From NCBI RefSeq assembly GCF_910592395.1, contig NC_088317.1:5704001-5768000 (forward strand): a stretch of 64,000 nucleotides of DNA, in the 5' to 3' direction. The stretch comes from Lineus longissimus. Its lineage: Eukaryota; Nemertea; Pilidiophora; Heteronemertea; Lineidae. The translations under genes were made by a program, and so were the position numbers. Every line of letters begins with the position of its first letter. Position 1 is the first letter of the stretch. Below the pieces are notes generated by a model. It was not told the DNA's origin, did no database searches, and saw nothing but the letters and a program-made list of their open reading frames with translations. Shown one piece after another: positions 41,783 to 54,325 of the stretch.

Positions 41783-43743
41783 GTAAGTCAGCCGCACAAC
41801 TTCATCATGTTCCAGATAATGATTGCCGCTAATATCCATAAAGATTTTAAAAGTTTTTAATCTGTTCTTAATAACCACTTATGCAAGGGCAATTTTCATT
41901 CTTTTGGCACGAATTATATAGCGAAGCATCACTCGACATGTACAGTCCTACCAGGTTTTTTTGAATATCACAGCGGTAGAATAAGATAATTGAATGCAGT
42001 TTTCGGCAGAGACTGGTATATCTCGTTGGTCATGTATCTGTTGTATTTGGGCCAGCTAATCCTGTCTCTTCATTCTGTAACAGGCGATTTTTAAAATTTC
42101 CAAATGCTAACTTTTTAATTTTATTCTATTTTCGTTCTTTTTCACAATGTATGGGTGAACTTTGATGCAACAAAGGTTTTTTTCGCTTTTATTAGAAAAT
42201 TCCTGCTAAATTCTTCATTTTGAAGACTACTTTTAGCTCGCTATAGGTGATTGTTTTTTTCAGACAACTGGTGACCTTTGAGAATTCCCCTCATGGTCAG
42301 CAAAGCAGTCAGTCAGGTTGTTCAAGGGCTGTCTGTTGCAACTGATTCCCCAACAAACCTAACATGCCAATGATTCAACCGTATTTAGATTTTTGATTTC
42401 GACACAAAAGTAGGAAGTGTTCACTTTGAAAGTCATTAAATATGGACGATGATGTTCATATTAGAAAATCTAATATGAGTTAATTTTATTGTAATTGCAT
42501 GGCCCTTAGCCAACTCAGCTCATATATGAAGGATTGTGGGTCTTTATCAAAGGTAATGGCTGAGATTAAAATCATAACATAAAAATCCTAAGCAAAAATG
42601 TGCATTTGTCACTATCGAACACATTCTTTGAAATTGCAAGTGCCAAATAATGATGGTCATAGAGCACAGTTCATGGGCTCGTGTGAATTTTTGAAAAGGC
42701 TCATGAAATAAAAAAGTCATTTTGGACATTTGTCTGTTACGTGATGAAGGGATGGATCCAAATACAACAGATAAATGACCAACTAAATATACCATTCTCT
42801 GCTGAAAACCGCATTCGAATATCTTATGTCATTTCAGTGATATTTAAAAAAAAAACGGTGGACATTTATTTTCTGGTAGAACTGTACATCCAAAATGGTG
42901 GTCACTCCTATATGGCTCCACATCACTAATCGACCAATCAATTTAAGCTGTTTCTGGCGAACATTCTGATGTACTTTGTGCATCATATGTTCACCGGCGT
43001 GGATTTGGGGATCCAATTAACCCGCTGAGCCCTGGAACAGTGAAATTAAGACAAAAACGACCCAAAAAACGACCCAAAAACCCCCAAACCCTGAAATTGT
43101 CATGGTCATGACCTGTCAAAAATTCTATGGATTTATGCCCTGGGTGAGGTATTTCTGCCCTGTGAATATTAGGTTCGAGTGAGATATTGGGATAAAGTTA
43201 TGGCAGTTGATGTCTAAAGGAAGATGGCTTGAAATATATTAGTGGTGTGTAGTCATATGACCCAACGGTTAATGCTAGACGACATTTCATTGGCCATGAT
43301 GATTATCGATACGATAAGTCTTCTGTCTTCTGATTGGTTACATTGGATATTGAATTTCGAAGTTCCAAGTTCTTATTTCGAAGTTCCAAGTTCGTATTTC
43401 GTATTTTTTATTTCGTATTTTGTGTTTCGAATGATCCTTCTGGGCTTTCGTACTGTATGCATTGGTATGCGTTGGTATGCATGGAAGGACCTGCCCCTTG
43501 TTGAGTGTCTTTAGAAGAACTGAAAAAAGCAACACAGACTCGGCGAACTGTCATGATTTTCACATCTTTTTACGACTGTGTGCCCTACTATGCTCCATTG
43601 AGTTGTACCAAAAGAAATAGACTTTAGGTTGCGAAAAAAATTAAGTCTTGTTGAATGAAACTATAAAACGGAAACGAAATGCGAAAGTCTGGACTGAATT
43701 AACCTTTCTTGTTGTCTTGCAGGGTCTTAATTACTGTGTTATC

Positions 43744-44469
43744 ATGAAAGCCTGGTTGGTCGCTGTTTTAGCAGTTGGTCTACTCTTCGTCTTTGGTGTG
43801 ACGGCAGACGAGATTCAGGGAGACGATGTAGAATTTGAATTAAAAAAAAAAAGGTAGGTCAGTCACTAGATTGCCTGTTTTCTCAGCAATGCCATCTTGC
43901 ATGCCCTCTATCGTTGCTTTGGGGACCTAAATGGGTGGTAAGCTGAGATGGATCCCGAGATCAGGTTTCTGATACTCCTACATCAGATGACAAAAATTTA
44001 AATATCGAGATGCGCGAGGCGGATCGGAGTACTTATTGAAGAAAACTGGTGCCAGCAGGATGCAGAGAACTGCCATTCTCTCACAGAAATATCTAAACAA
44101 ACAACCTCGTGTGTGAGAACGATCCGAGTGACCCTCGAGGAAGACCGTCCCACTGACAAGGCAGGCACGCTCTTAACCAGCCTTGAGACCAGACGGCTTT
44201 CGGAATAAAAAAAAGACGGTCAAGATGAATCCATAGATGACAGCAGTATAGGGTCATCCTGAGGAAATCAGGGGTTAATGTTGGCTTCTCCGGTGTGTGC
44301 AGGGCCGGAGAAGCGACCACTGACTGTACACGTACCACATTGCACTTTGTTTATTTGCAGGGACTGTATAGGCTTTTGGGAAGTGTGCAAGGGACATTCT
44401 GAGTGCTGTACAGGAAGATGTGCTGACTGGCTGCGACCAGGAGATATCGGCGCCTGCAACCTTGGGTAA
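43744..44469 (+). CDS. Secreted cystine-knot-type peptide precursor
   Basis: Non-coding exon 1 (to 41782), coding exon 2 43723-43853 (ATG 43744) and exon 3 from 44361. Donor gtaggt at 43854, acceptor tttgcag at 44360, phase 2. The precursor is 72 aa: signal peptide about 1-21, acidic propeptide, a KKKR cleavage site at 34-37, then a 35-residue mature region with six cysteines spaced C-x6-C-x5-CC-x3-C-x11-C. This C-C-CC-C-C order is the inhibitor cystine knot framework used by many ion-channel toxins, but also by defence and signalling peptides; the spacing alone does not settle function. AATAAA at 44519-44524. The pro-region sits on its own exon, separate from the Cys-rich exon, a common layout for exon-shuffled secreted peptides. 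Shares its promoter module with the 1.6-kb peptide gene. Confidence 0.8.
44255..44310 (+). repeat. Dispersed short hairpin repeat, copy 1
   Basis: CCTGAGGAAATCAGGGGTTAATGTT followed by a CTTCTCCGG...CCGGAGAAG stem, inverted relative to 51645-51710. It lies in the intron just before exon 3 of the cystine-knot peptide gene. Confidence 0.65.
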
Positions 44470-44524
44470 ACTAGAGGAAGAGACGCATCAAAACGCCTTG
44501 CCTTTCCTCGCCCGAGTTAATAAA

Positions 44525-47500
44525 GGATCACATTTAAAAATGTTAAAGGCATATATATAGAGAAACAAAGATGAGCTTTGAAACTTCTTTTCGTTATATA
44601 TACTAGCCAATTAGATGATGATATAACTCCACATGAAAAATCGATCTGGAATTGAAGCCGCTGGTCTACAGTTGGTCTGCGGTCGACTGGTGCGTCATGA
44701 CCATGATCGAGGCTTCACAGGGAAAAGATGCTGTTGTAGACAGCAGTAATTCTGTCACAATGTTGAAATCGGTGTCGGAGTCGTAAATGGTGCGAAACCT
44801 CTCTAATTTCGAAAAAAAACCCAGTCAACTGATCATCTTAATGATACATGCAAATCGAAGCTATCATGCATTGAAGAATGCAATGCATGGTAATATTCTT
44901 GCAGAACATTTCGCAAATTTAATAAACGAGGGAATTTTGGGAAAAAAAACTGAACTAATTTATGGAATAATTAAATTTAAAAACAAATTTCTCAGGTGAT
45001 TTGGCATGCATTCACAGCACAGTTCGGCAGCTTTATGTGTCTGTGGTCATAGGCCTGATCATTGACCTCGGTAAATATTATAGAATTAATAAAGACTAGT
45101 ATTTATCAATTCTTGATATTAGGGAGGTTTCGAACAGCAACTATCGCGGATGTATATACCTATACGGATAGAAATCTGCAGAAAGATGACAAATTTCGTG
45201 AGGATGTACATTTCGATCCGTGAAAAGTCATAAGCTCAACCTCCCTTGCAGGGTTAAACGTACATGTATATATGAAGGGGTCATTAATAAAACACCCTGA
45301 GAATATAACGGAGAGGTGGAGTGTATTGAAAACCACTTGTTATACGAGGATGAGAGCTATAGCATCTTGATCCTGGCCAAACTCGCTAAAATTAAAAAAA
45401 TTCAGACACTGGAATTGATCAATTGCCGCCATCATGGATGTCAGCATCCTGAGATTCAGGGTTTTGACAATCCTACGTCATAAACTGTGTCTTATTCAGG
45501 CCGAATTAGCGCCACTTTCTCTCATAAAACGTTTTATTTTATTAATAAATAACAAAATATGATCTTTATAGATAACATTTAACACTTACTAGTGGATTTT
45601 AAGATGATTGTACGGAGAACTACAAATGCAGCGTAGGGCATCGCGGGCTTTGTGGTGATGCGATAGCCGCACAGCAATAAGAAAGATTCTTTCCTGATCT
45701 ACATCCGCGGTACTGCTTTTTAAGATGGTTGTAAGGAACGAAATCAGCGCCTCTAGTGTCAAGATTGGATCCTGGCACGTGTGGTTTTCAATATACTCCT
45801 GTCGATAATATGAAATAGGAGTATGCTCCTATCAAAAACCCGAGTGTCAGGATGGAAAGCTAGAGGCGTTGAAGAAGGCTTTTCGTCAATGAAAGGAAAC
45901 GACCAAACTAAAAAAAAACGTCCAATGGCTATTTTACTGAAACGATTTTGTTCGTACAGGGTCTGTGGAGTAAAATACGAGAAAAGATGGGAAGTCCGAA
46001 GGGGAATTTCACACTCCGGACGCAGTGGATCGGCCTCGTCCCGCCATAAAGGAAGTACGTTATGGGACGACTAATAAACTGCCTCGGAAGTATAGGAGAC
46101 TTGTATAGGTGGTCAAATTGGTGGTCTTCAGGTAGGTGGCTTATATGCCAACCTCTTTTCCCAGGGGTCAATGCGCTCCCCGCCTATAGTCCTCTTACTA
46201 TGCAGCCATTTTGAATTGAAGAGGTTGCGTACATGCTCAGTTAGGGGACTGGTATTGTTTGATTTGGTGACAAATGCACATGCGGAAGTGAGGAGTCAGT
46301 TTTAATGGCACACTCAGCATTACACATCTCCTCGGGGGGGGGGGGGGGGGGGGGGGGGGAGATAACGGCAAGCCGGGTATCTAAGTAAGACAGAAGAAAG
46401 ATGACTTGGTGAATTGACAGCCGCTACCTTCACATCATTCATGTCTTAAAACCCCTGACGCAGTGGACCGGCCTCATACCTCATCGACGAAATGCATTGT
46501 CCCGGGAGACTTCTAGTCTGGTGACAGGTTTTGACCAACCAAAACACCCGTATGTGATCATGGCCGTACTGTCTGTGCCGAACAAGCATGAACGTTGTCT
46601 TCTGATTGGTCAATACCTGCCATGAAACCCCAAATTGCTGCTTGAGAAAAGCGGCGAATAGTTCCCAATATTAGGACTACTGACGAGAAGAACCGTCAAA
46701 GTGAGACGTCTCTGCTTGTTACACTCCGGACGCAGTGAACCGGTCTGGGATGTCGCCAGTTGAGAAGAGACGACCAGGATGACGAATGGAGTGCCCCGGG
46801 AGTCTATACCGCTGGTACGAACATGTTGTCCTCATGGAAGAAGAAGAACTCCCCGAGAGGTTGCTCGATTATAGCGCCCCGAAAATGTTGGTGGCAAGAG
46901 GAAGGGCGTTCCTGAACTTCAGACTAACACTCGGCACTAACGACCGAACGTGTGCGAGGGGAGGAGGATACGACAAAACCTCTGGTTTTCGAGGATGGGG
47001 GCGAGGAGGCAGTACTCGTGAGGCAGCTATTGATGGAAGCTGCCAGTGACTAGTGACAGCTCGCGATCATGTTGCAGTTAAGAAAGCATACAGGGACGTA
47101 GCTAGCTTTTTGGTCCGGGGGGTGGGGCAAAAGGCTCTCGGGGGGAGCAAACTGACATTTAAAAAAAAATTCCGGCCAAACCATGGTCAAAAACACGTTT
47201 TTTGGTGGCTTCTTGGGGGGGGGGGGGTTATTTGCCCCTCTGGCCTCCCTCCACTGCTAGCTTTTAAATCCCCTAAAATAACATAAATATATAGGCCGAT
47301 GAATATGCTCCGTACAGATATCGACAGTCTTTGATTCTATGATAATCGGATAACGTGTGACTAACAACAAGAAAAAATATCATGAGACTTTTAGCTTATT
47401 GTATATTATCTATGATTTCGGCCTGCATTCCGCCCGGCCATCATTACAATGTAACTAGAGCGTTCTTTAACAAATGCGCAGCTGGCGTGACGGAGACCAC

Positions 47501-47999
47501 TCACAGGTGGGGCAGTTTGTCTGTTGGCGTTCGTTCTGTCTGTGGTTTCGAGACCGAGGGATCCAAAAACTGAGGGAATTCACCAGGTTAGTGAGAGTCT
47601 TTTTCTTAAAACTCCTGGACCAAGGACTGCAGACTGGTAGTAACTTGGGGGTATATGTCTCCCGTTCTTACTGCCTATATAACTGGAAAGAAGCGTATGA
47701 AACCTTTCCTTGAAAAAATATTGAGAGATGGGCGGCTTCAATTATAGTACGCACCCACGCATTAAAGGGGCAGGGTCGGTAAATTTGAGGACTGGGCCTT
47801 TAAAAAAAAGCAGTACATGTAACTAAATAGAATATCAACCAATTTCCAGTTTAATAGCTAAAATTAATCAAAATGTAATCCTAACCGCAGCGCCTCTTCT
47901 AGTCAGTCGGTGAACTACCAGTAGGCCTACCGCACTGTGGTTGGCAAGCTGCCAAATGTCGTTGTGGTCGTCGGTAAAAACCTCCAGAAAGCCAATCCC
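44525..47999. other. Non-coding interval
   Basis: No gene is supported. Notable content: three imperfect copies of ACGCAGTGGACCGGCCTC (about 46018, 46457, 46729); a 26-bp poly-G run at 46334-46359 and another near 47215-47226; a 63-codon frame at 47382 with a hydrophobic start and four cysteines but no splice or promoter support. A fragment like the left end of the 59.5-kb MITE occurs near 45120. Confidence 0.4.
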
Positions 48000-48027
48000 T
48001 ATATAGTTGCAGTATATGGTAGGGGAC

Positions 48028-48865
48028 ATCTTGACCCTCAATGTATTGACATTGCTAAGCTTTACAGACAACGCGCCGAGATGACGGAGGTAACGGAGGC
48101 AATACCGCTGGAAGTTCAGTATGGGTAGGGGAGGAATGAGGCCCGTCCATTGCGTCCGGAGTATAACATACGCAGGAGGGGTGTGCCAAAAGCGAGAGCT
48201 AATCTCACTCGAGGATGGGGAATGAGTATCAAATTTAGAATTAGAATAACACAGGATAGGGATCGGAATAAAGAATCACGGAAATATGTAGCCTACTTCA
48301 GCTTTTGTGAAGTTAGCACTATACATGTAAATATATACATGTATTTTGAAAATATATGCATGTATTTTGATTGTGAGACAAAAAATCCTTCCAGTTTGGT
48401 GTCAGTACTTGCATAGGCCTAAAGCCCTAATCTACTAGACAGCCGACTAGCCCTTTTTTATTCAAGGTAAACATAACGCTCGATAACTTATGCAGCACAT
48501 TCAGAATACATTTGTAGTTGATTAATATTACATCTGTACATATCGGGTGGCCCCAAAAAACAGCCTGGCATAACCAGTGATTTTCAAAATAGGGTACACC
48601 CCGCCAGTCGATTTCGATATTTTTTTGTATAATATATAATACATATACAGAAAATATCGAAATATCGAAATATGACGCAGGAGTAAAAAAACTTGATCTC
48701 AGGATGAAAAAAACTAGAACACTCTTTATCAGGCCATAACTTTTTACTTTTTTCGCAAATCGCATAGCATTTAATTATACTGAACTTCCAGCGCCCATGC
48801 GCGTCTTAGTCAGGAAGCTGAGTAATGTCAATACATTGAAGCCGGTCAAGGTGCAATAAATTTGT
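48028..48865. mobile_element. TIR element (~840 bp), non-autonomous
   Basis: The left arm 48028-48120 and right arm 48776-48865 are inverted, imperfect copies, sharing CAATGTATTGACATT and GCTGGAAGTTCAGTAT. The middle is AT-rich without a transposase. Outer boundaries are approximate and no target duplication is identified. Confidence 0.6.
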
Positions 48866-49875
48866 TCTGTGAGAGAGTTAATTTGGGCTTGTGGTGAAAA
48901 TTTCAGATAATAATCTCAAGGCATTGAAAAAATACAGCTTTTTAAAAATGGGAAGTCAAAATCTGCTGTGCCGAAACTGTGCTATAATCCTGGTGTCAGA
49001 AATTATTAAAAGGTAAAGTCTGTTCCAGTTTTTTGGGGGCCACGCGTTATACAACAGATGCTCCGATACGATAGGCCTCTATGGATTGACTCTGCATCCA
49101 TTCTCTAATTAGTACTGAACTGCATGCAGGATAGGAACGAATGTACGAACTAGTACGCACTGTGGAAAAAGTTAGATCTCGTCAGTTTAATTTTAGTGGG
49201 AACGGTCAGTGGAAACAGGTATTCCAATCAGGCACTCTTTCTAAATCTCTTCTCGGAGGGTTCCCTCAATCGCCTTTAGTGATCCTTTTGGCGGGAAAGT
49301 CATGGTTGGATTATGAAGCTATAGTACATCATTCTGTAGTACATTTTGTTTGCTAGTTCTCTGCTAATGTATAGTTCGCTATTTTGATTATCATGAGCGG
49401 TGACCCAATTTATTTCAAGGCAGGAGAAAGCCCATTAAAAAGGCTTCGTTCCGCTGCGCAGGCTAGTGGGACGGGCGGGCCAGCGCCGGTCTTGGCAGGA
49501 GAGTGCGGCGTGTCCATCCGACAAAAAGCGACCTACTAACACGTTTCATACCATCAATGCAGGAAAACATTGCAGAATTGTATAATAAAACACGATAAAA
49601 TGAATTTACTTTATAAACAAGTCATGAACGTCTTTGGACCAAACAAGGCGAAGGCTTCCCTTCGCTCCATGCGGCAGAGCATCAATTCATACCAGAATCA
49701 TTTTACCTTTTATACCCCCAAGTTACTACATAAATCGCATCTCTTGCAAGACAAATCAAAATTTTTAAAGTGATCAAATGCTTGACAAAAGGTTCTAGGC
49801 TAGCGAAAATACATCCACGTATATCGCTGGCCGGAGTCGATTCACATTGTATATATGGGAGTTTAATTTTATTTC

Positions 49876-49905
49876 GTGTTGACACAAAACATTTTGTGTC
49901 AACAC
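49876..49905. repeat. Near-perfect palindrome, 14-bp arms
   Basis: GTGTTGACACAAAA - CA - TTTTGTGTCAACAC. Related GTGTCGAC half-motifs follow at about 49940-49985, suggesting decayed copies or a protein-binding cluster. Confidence 0.75.
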
Positions 49906-50080
49906 TTATTCCGATTAATGTCGGACATAATTCTGAACATGAGTCGACACCAAATTAGCCAATCAGAATTGAGGTTTAAGTGTCGACATTAAACACGAAT
50001 AATGTACACCATAAATACGCAACTTCCGTACAAGAACCGACCATGCATAAGGGGGAGACAGCTAATTCCGTTCATAAAAC

Positions 50081-50219
50081 AATGGCGCGTCTAAATGATC
50101 TCGAGGAATTCATTGAGCATTTTAGAACAGAAATAAATACCTTCTAGGATCTTGAGCAGGTATTTATTTCTGTTCTAAAATGCTCGATGAATTCCTGGAG
50201 ATCATTCAAACACGCCACT
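50081..50219. mobile_element. Foldback element with 49-bp arms
   Basis: The arms 50094-50142 and 50158-50206 are inverted with about two mismatches around a 15-nt loop, and weaker pairing extends outward. The left arm contains a short ATG-initiated frame (50082-50147). Probable MITE or inverted duplication just upstream of the LITAF-like gene. As RNA it would form a long stem. Confidence 0.7.
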
Positions 50220-50435
50220 GTTCAGTGGCAAACGAACTATCAACGGATCGGAAGTAGCTGTCGCCCCCCAATGGCCGTTTTGAAACAATGGCTTTGATTG
50301 GCCGATTTTCGTACCTCAGACCTTTCACCAACTGTTGGTGAGGCCGCGATGCCAAGGTCAAACAATCTCTACTTCTCCCCAAGACCGCTTTCCCTTTTCA
50401 GCTGAAAAGAAATAAAGGAGAGACCGCGCAGCAAT

Positions 50436-52306
50436 ATGTCCCAAGACTATCCACCACAGGGCGGGTATCCGCAGGGAGGACCTCCACCACAAGGAGGGTA
50501 TGCACCACAGGGAGGACCTCCACCACAAGGAGGGTATGCACCACAGGGAGGACCTCCACCACAGGGTGCATATGCCCCGCAAGGTAGGCATGTCAGTCTG
50601 AGATGTTCCTGAATTTGAAGACGACATCGTTTATTACACTTCTTTACCGCAGAATATATTTTTACTAATAAATTAGTTACGTGTTAAATATTAAAGATAA
50701 TTAAATACAGAACATTATTCATGTTTTAAATGCAATTAAGTTAAACCAAATTCATTAGAAAGAGTCTAATAACATCAAGGATTCGACATAGCAGCATTAT
50801 GCCAGAAATTTACACGTGAGCCGAAAAATTTACATCTCGGCCGAAATAATGCCGAGACGCAGTTCCATCAAAGTCATGGGTAATTAGTTTCTCTAACCAC
50901 CACCAGAGTCCACACCAACACAAACCGCAATCAGAGAATTTCAGGTCGTCTGAAAAAGGGACATTTCCCACACCCGAATGATCATACTCATATGATATAT
51001 GATACAGCATTCAGGCGGCTGTTCTACTGGTGTAGCAGTCTAAAATGTCCCCCATTGAAAAAGTGTCCTACCCTATTGAATTATGTATGCTGACGGTTTA
51101 AGGCAAGTTTCTGTGGAGATCCACGACCATCAATACGTCATAGATGAAAAGTGCAAAAGAGAATCATTTGCAAGGCTCCATGCTATAACCTTTAAAAAGG
51201 GTTACCTTACCTGTTCAAAAGCAAACTTTCTGAATCATTTTAGGTGGTCAAACGGTCATTGTCACAACATCGCCACAGTTCGGCCGCCAACCTGTCCAGA
51301 TGCAGTGTCCTCATTGTCACGCCCAGATTGTGACCAGCGTGGACTTTGTCGTTGGAGGCTTCACTTGGTTGATCGCACTTCTGCTGTTCTTTTTCGTTTT
51401 GTAAGTCGACATCGTAATGAGGCTGAGATACAAAAACGCGTGAACGCAAATGAGGCATGAGATCGGAAATGTGAATCTCTGATCATGCTCTTGATATTGT
51501 CTTTAATAGGCCTACCCTTGGTTAGAACACTCTGTACAGATCAGTTGATCAGAAACAAGAGCGTGTGTATATTCATAGTGGCCGTAGGATGCCTCTGTCC
51601 ATGATTCCAGTTACATGTAATTGGCAGTCTGGGGGAAGTCGGGGTTTTATGTTCGCTGCTCCAGGTGCAGGGCCGGAGAAGCGAACATTAACCCCTGATT
51701 TCCTCAGGAAAGCTTACTTAGTAGCACCCCAAGTCCATAGTTCAGAAATTTGCTGTTAGATAGCACTTCTCGTTCTGAATTGGGACGTGTGAAAGAGTAT
51801 ACTCTATAGAATATCCCAAATCAGAACAAGAACGTCCTGTGGAAGGAGATTGTGCTCTGTTCTATTGAATCCTGTTCAAAAGACAGGAACCGGATTAACT
51901 AGGACGTAGTGTACGCACTTTTGTGTGATGAGTGCGGATGAAAAATTGTCACTCCTTCGTATTTGTTTTGCTTCTTCACTTCAAGCGTTTGAAACCTGTT
52001 ACCACATACAATGTGTCGTCAATTTAACTTTGTGTTTTCTACTAAATACATATATAGCAGAGTTACGGTTATTACGGCAACTGGGAGCCAACTTGTTTTG
52101 AAGAATCGGGCTATGCCCTGGCCGCCATGCAAAGGATTGTGCCTTCTCAAACTGTATTTCTCACGTCTTCTCCTCTTGTTCTTCGTTGCAGTGCAATCCT
52201 ATCCTGCATCCCGTGTTGCATCAACGCTTGCAAGGACGCGCGGCACTCTTGCCCGAACTGCAAGCAGGTCCTGGGTGAACGCAAAAAGATGGATGACTGT
52301 TGTTAG
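50436..52306 (+). CDS. LITAF-like (SIMPLE-type) membrane-associated zinc protein 1, 139 aa
   Basis: Exons 50436-50583, 51244-51400 and 52192-52306; junction phases 1 and 2; 420 nt in total. The N-terminus (about 1-50) is a Pro/Gln/Gly/Tyr-rich low-complexity repeat (GGPPPQGGYAPQ). The LITAF domain follows: QCPHCHAQ supplies the first CxxC zinc knuckle, then a hydrophobic membrane-inserting stretch (VGGFTWLIALLLFFFVL), a second Cys cluster and HSCPNC as the closing knuckle. LITAF/CDIP1 proteins are monotopic proteins on the cytosolic face of late endosomes and lysosomes and act in sorting and innate signalling. The start was chosen as the first ATG followed by the repeat. The same exon layout recurs at 61.1 kb. 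Upstream CCAAT-like sequence (GATTGG, about 50297) is unremarkable. Confidence 0.92.
51645..51712 (-). repeat. Dispersed short hairpin repeat, copy 2
   Basis: Inverted relative of 44255-44310 (CCGGAGAAGCGAACATTAACCCCTGATTTCC) in intron 2 of the LITAF-like gene. Confidence 0.6.
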
Positions 52307-54320
52307 CACAGATCCTCATCCCGCCACCATTGTATACTGCACTAGTTAGACTTGACCGCCATTCTTTTCACGGAGAGGATAAAGATACCGGTTTACCTCT
52401 AGAAAATACGTGTTTACCTCAGTTTCATAAAGGGACGCGAAGGGCACGTGTAAAAAAGAATATAATATCCTCGATGATGTCACCCATTTCCGCCACGTTG
52501 CACCACTATAATACAATACACCAATCCAATACAAGCAAGGATTTGTTTACAAACAGAGTTATACAATGCTGTACAAAAAAGGTCACTGATATTCATAAAA
52601 CTCACTTATTGGGAGGAATTCAACAACCAATCTTCGTTTGAGTGATGAAAACATGTTTTTGATCATATGCCCGACAACAGTTCAAATTTATCTGTCTTAG
52701 ACGCTGAATAAGGAGGAAAATGATCCCAAAAAGTTGATAATATTTTGTAACATGGTACATCATGTGACCAAATATTCTCAACATTTTGTGATTTTTTTTC
52801 CTTTTTACATCAAGTCTAAAACAGATAATTCAAAACCGTTGATGTAATAATGTGTTGAATATACATGTATGTTTTCGTTTGAAAAAACATGAACTCATCT
52901 CTGGCCACTCTTCTTCCCTTTAAATGTGACAACATCACGCTAGTTTTGTATGCTAATAATACTAATAATAATAATAACTTTATTATTTAAAGTGCCTTAG
53001 GGCTGCGCTATGCCAAACCCTTTCTAAACACTGTACAATACGTTTTAAAAAACATCCTGACACTGTAAAACATTGTGCGCAAATTTGCAAAGTGATTGTA
53101 AAAAATTTTTTGCCAGTAGATAATGTGTAGAGGTCACACAAATAGTTTCCATTTAAAAAACCCGTCTCAAAAAAATTTAAATTGGCTCTTACTGAATAAT
53201 GGTAGATAGTACGTGTAATACATAACATAATCCTTAGGTAAAACATTGTCTGAATAAATGCGTGTTGAACGACTTCTTAAAATTGACCATTTCTGTAACG
53301 CCACGCAACTGACACGGGAGGGAGTTTCACAGCCTCGGGGCCGACACCCTCAGGCCACGATCGCCATATGTCCCATTTGAACGAGGACTGGTCAGTAGCC
53401 AGGGATCATCTGACGACCGCAGACCGCGGGTCGCAACCCGGGGACTGAGGAGCTCTCTCAGATATACTGGGCTGTTATCCTGATGTAATGCTTTGCGTGT
53501 AATACCAGAAGTATTTTGTATTGTATCCGTGCTGTAAGCTACCTGTAAGGTACAGGTTACACACTAGTAATTCAGTGCGCGAGACTAGGTTGTATAGTTA
53601 AAATTGAATTTCTGATACATGGTCTCAGTCACCAGTATGGATGCGTTTTCCATTATAAAAATACATATTTTTTATGAATTATGAATTTCTTCTCTATAAC
53701 AGGAAAATGATGATGAAGTTTCAGAGTCTAAATATTTTGGTCTCAGGGGTCAAATTAACCCGTCGCGGCCGAAAAGTCGATTCACGGGTCAAAGATAGTC
53801 AAAATCGACCCCCAAAACTTCAGACCTCCCAAACCCTGAAATTATCACGGTCAACCCACAACGAAAATTTTATGGTTTAAAGAACTACCACAGGTCTATC
53901 AGACCTCCGGGTATTATTCTCATCGGAAAGTATGGGAAAAAGTTATGAGCCAGTAGATGTCGCCAAATTAACTGGTTAATGCATTCAGCATTTTATTACT
54001 AGTGTTGTACCCTACACAAATCGTTCCATGCAACTAAATGTACATGTATTACTGCAAACTGACAAGAAACCTTTTTGTGTAATGGTAAACCAGACTGATG
54101 GCATGAACTTTTCTCAAAAGGAAATTGGAATAGACTCTCCAGTAATGATTTATTGACCAGTCTCAAATTACATAACGAATCGAACCTGATACTTTGTATG
54201 TTCATTGTGGTAATATTTCATTACGTTGCATGTACGTACACCTTTTTGCTGTTTTTTCGTTTGAATATTTTATGAAAATGTGCCTTACATCTTATATTTA
54301 GAGAATAAACAATAATAATT
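52307..54320. other. Intergenic DNA after LITAF-like gene 1
   Basis: Presumed 3' UTR then intergenic DNA. Contains a further copy of the 39.5/43.0-kb dispersed repeat at about 53700-53970. No other gene recognised. An AATAAA occurs near 54302, too far for a confident 3' end. Confidence 0.4.
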
Positions 54321-54325
54321 TTCAT

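Noticed and set aside
47382-47573. Third small secreted peptide gene
   Set aside because: Hydrophobic start and four cysteines, but no shared promoter module, splice sites or dibasic site; could be chance.
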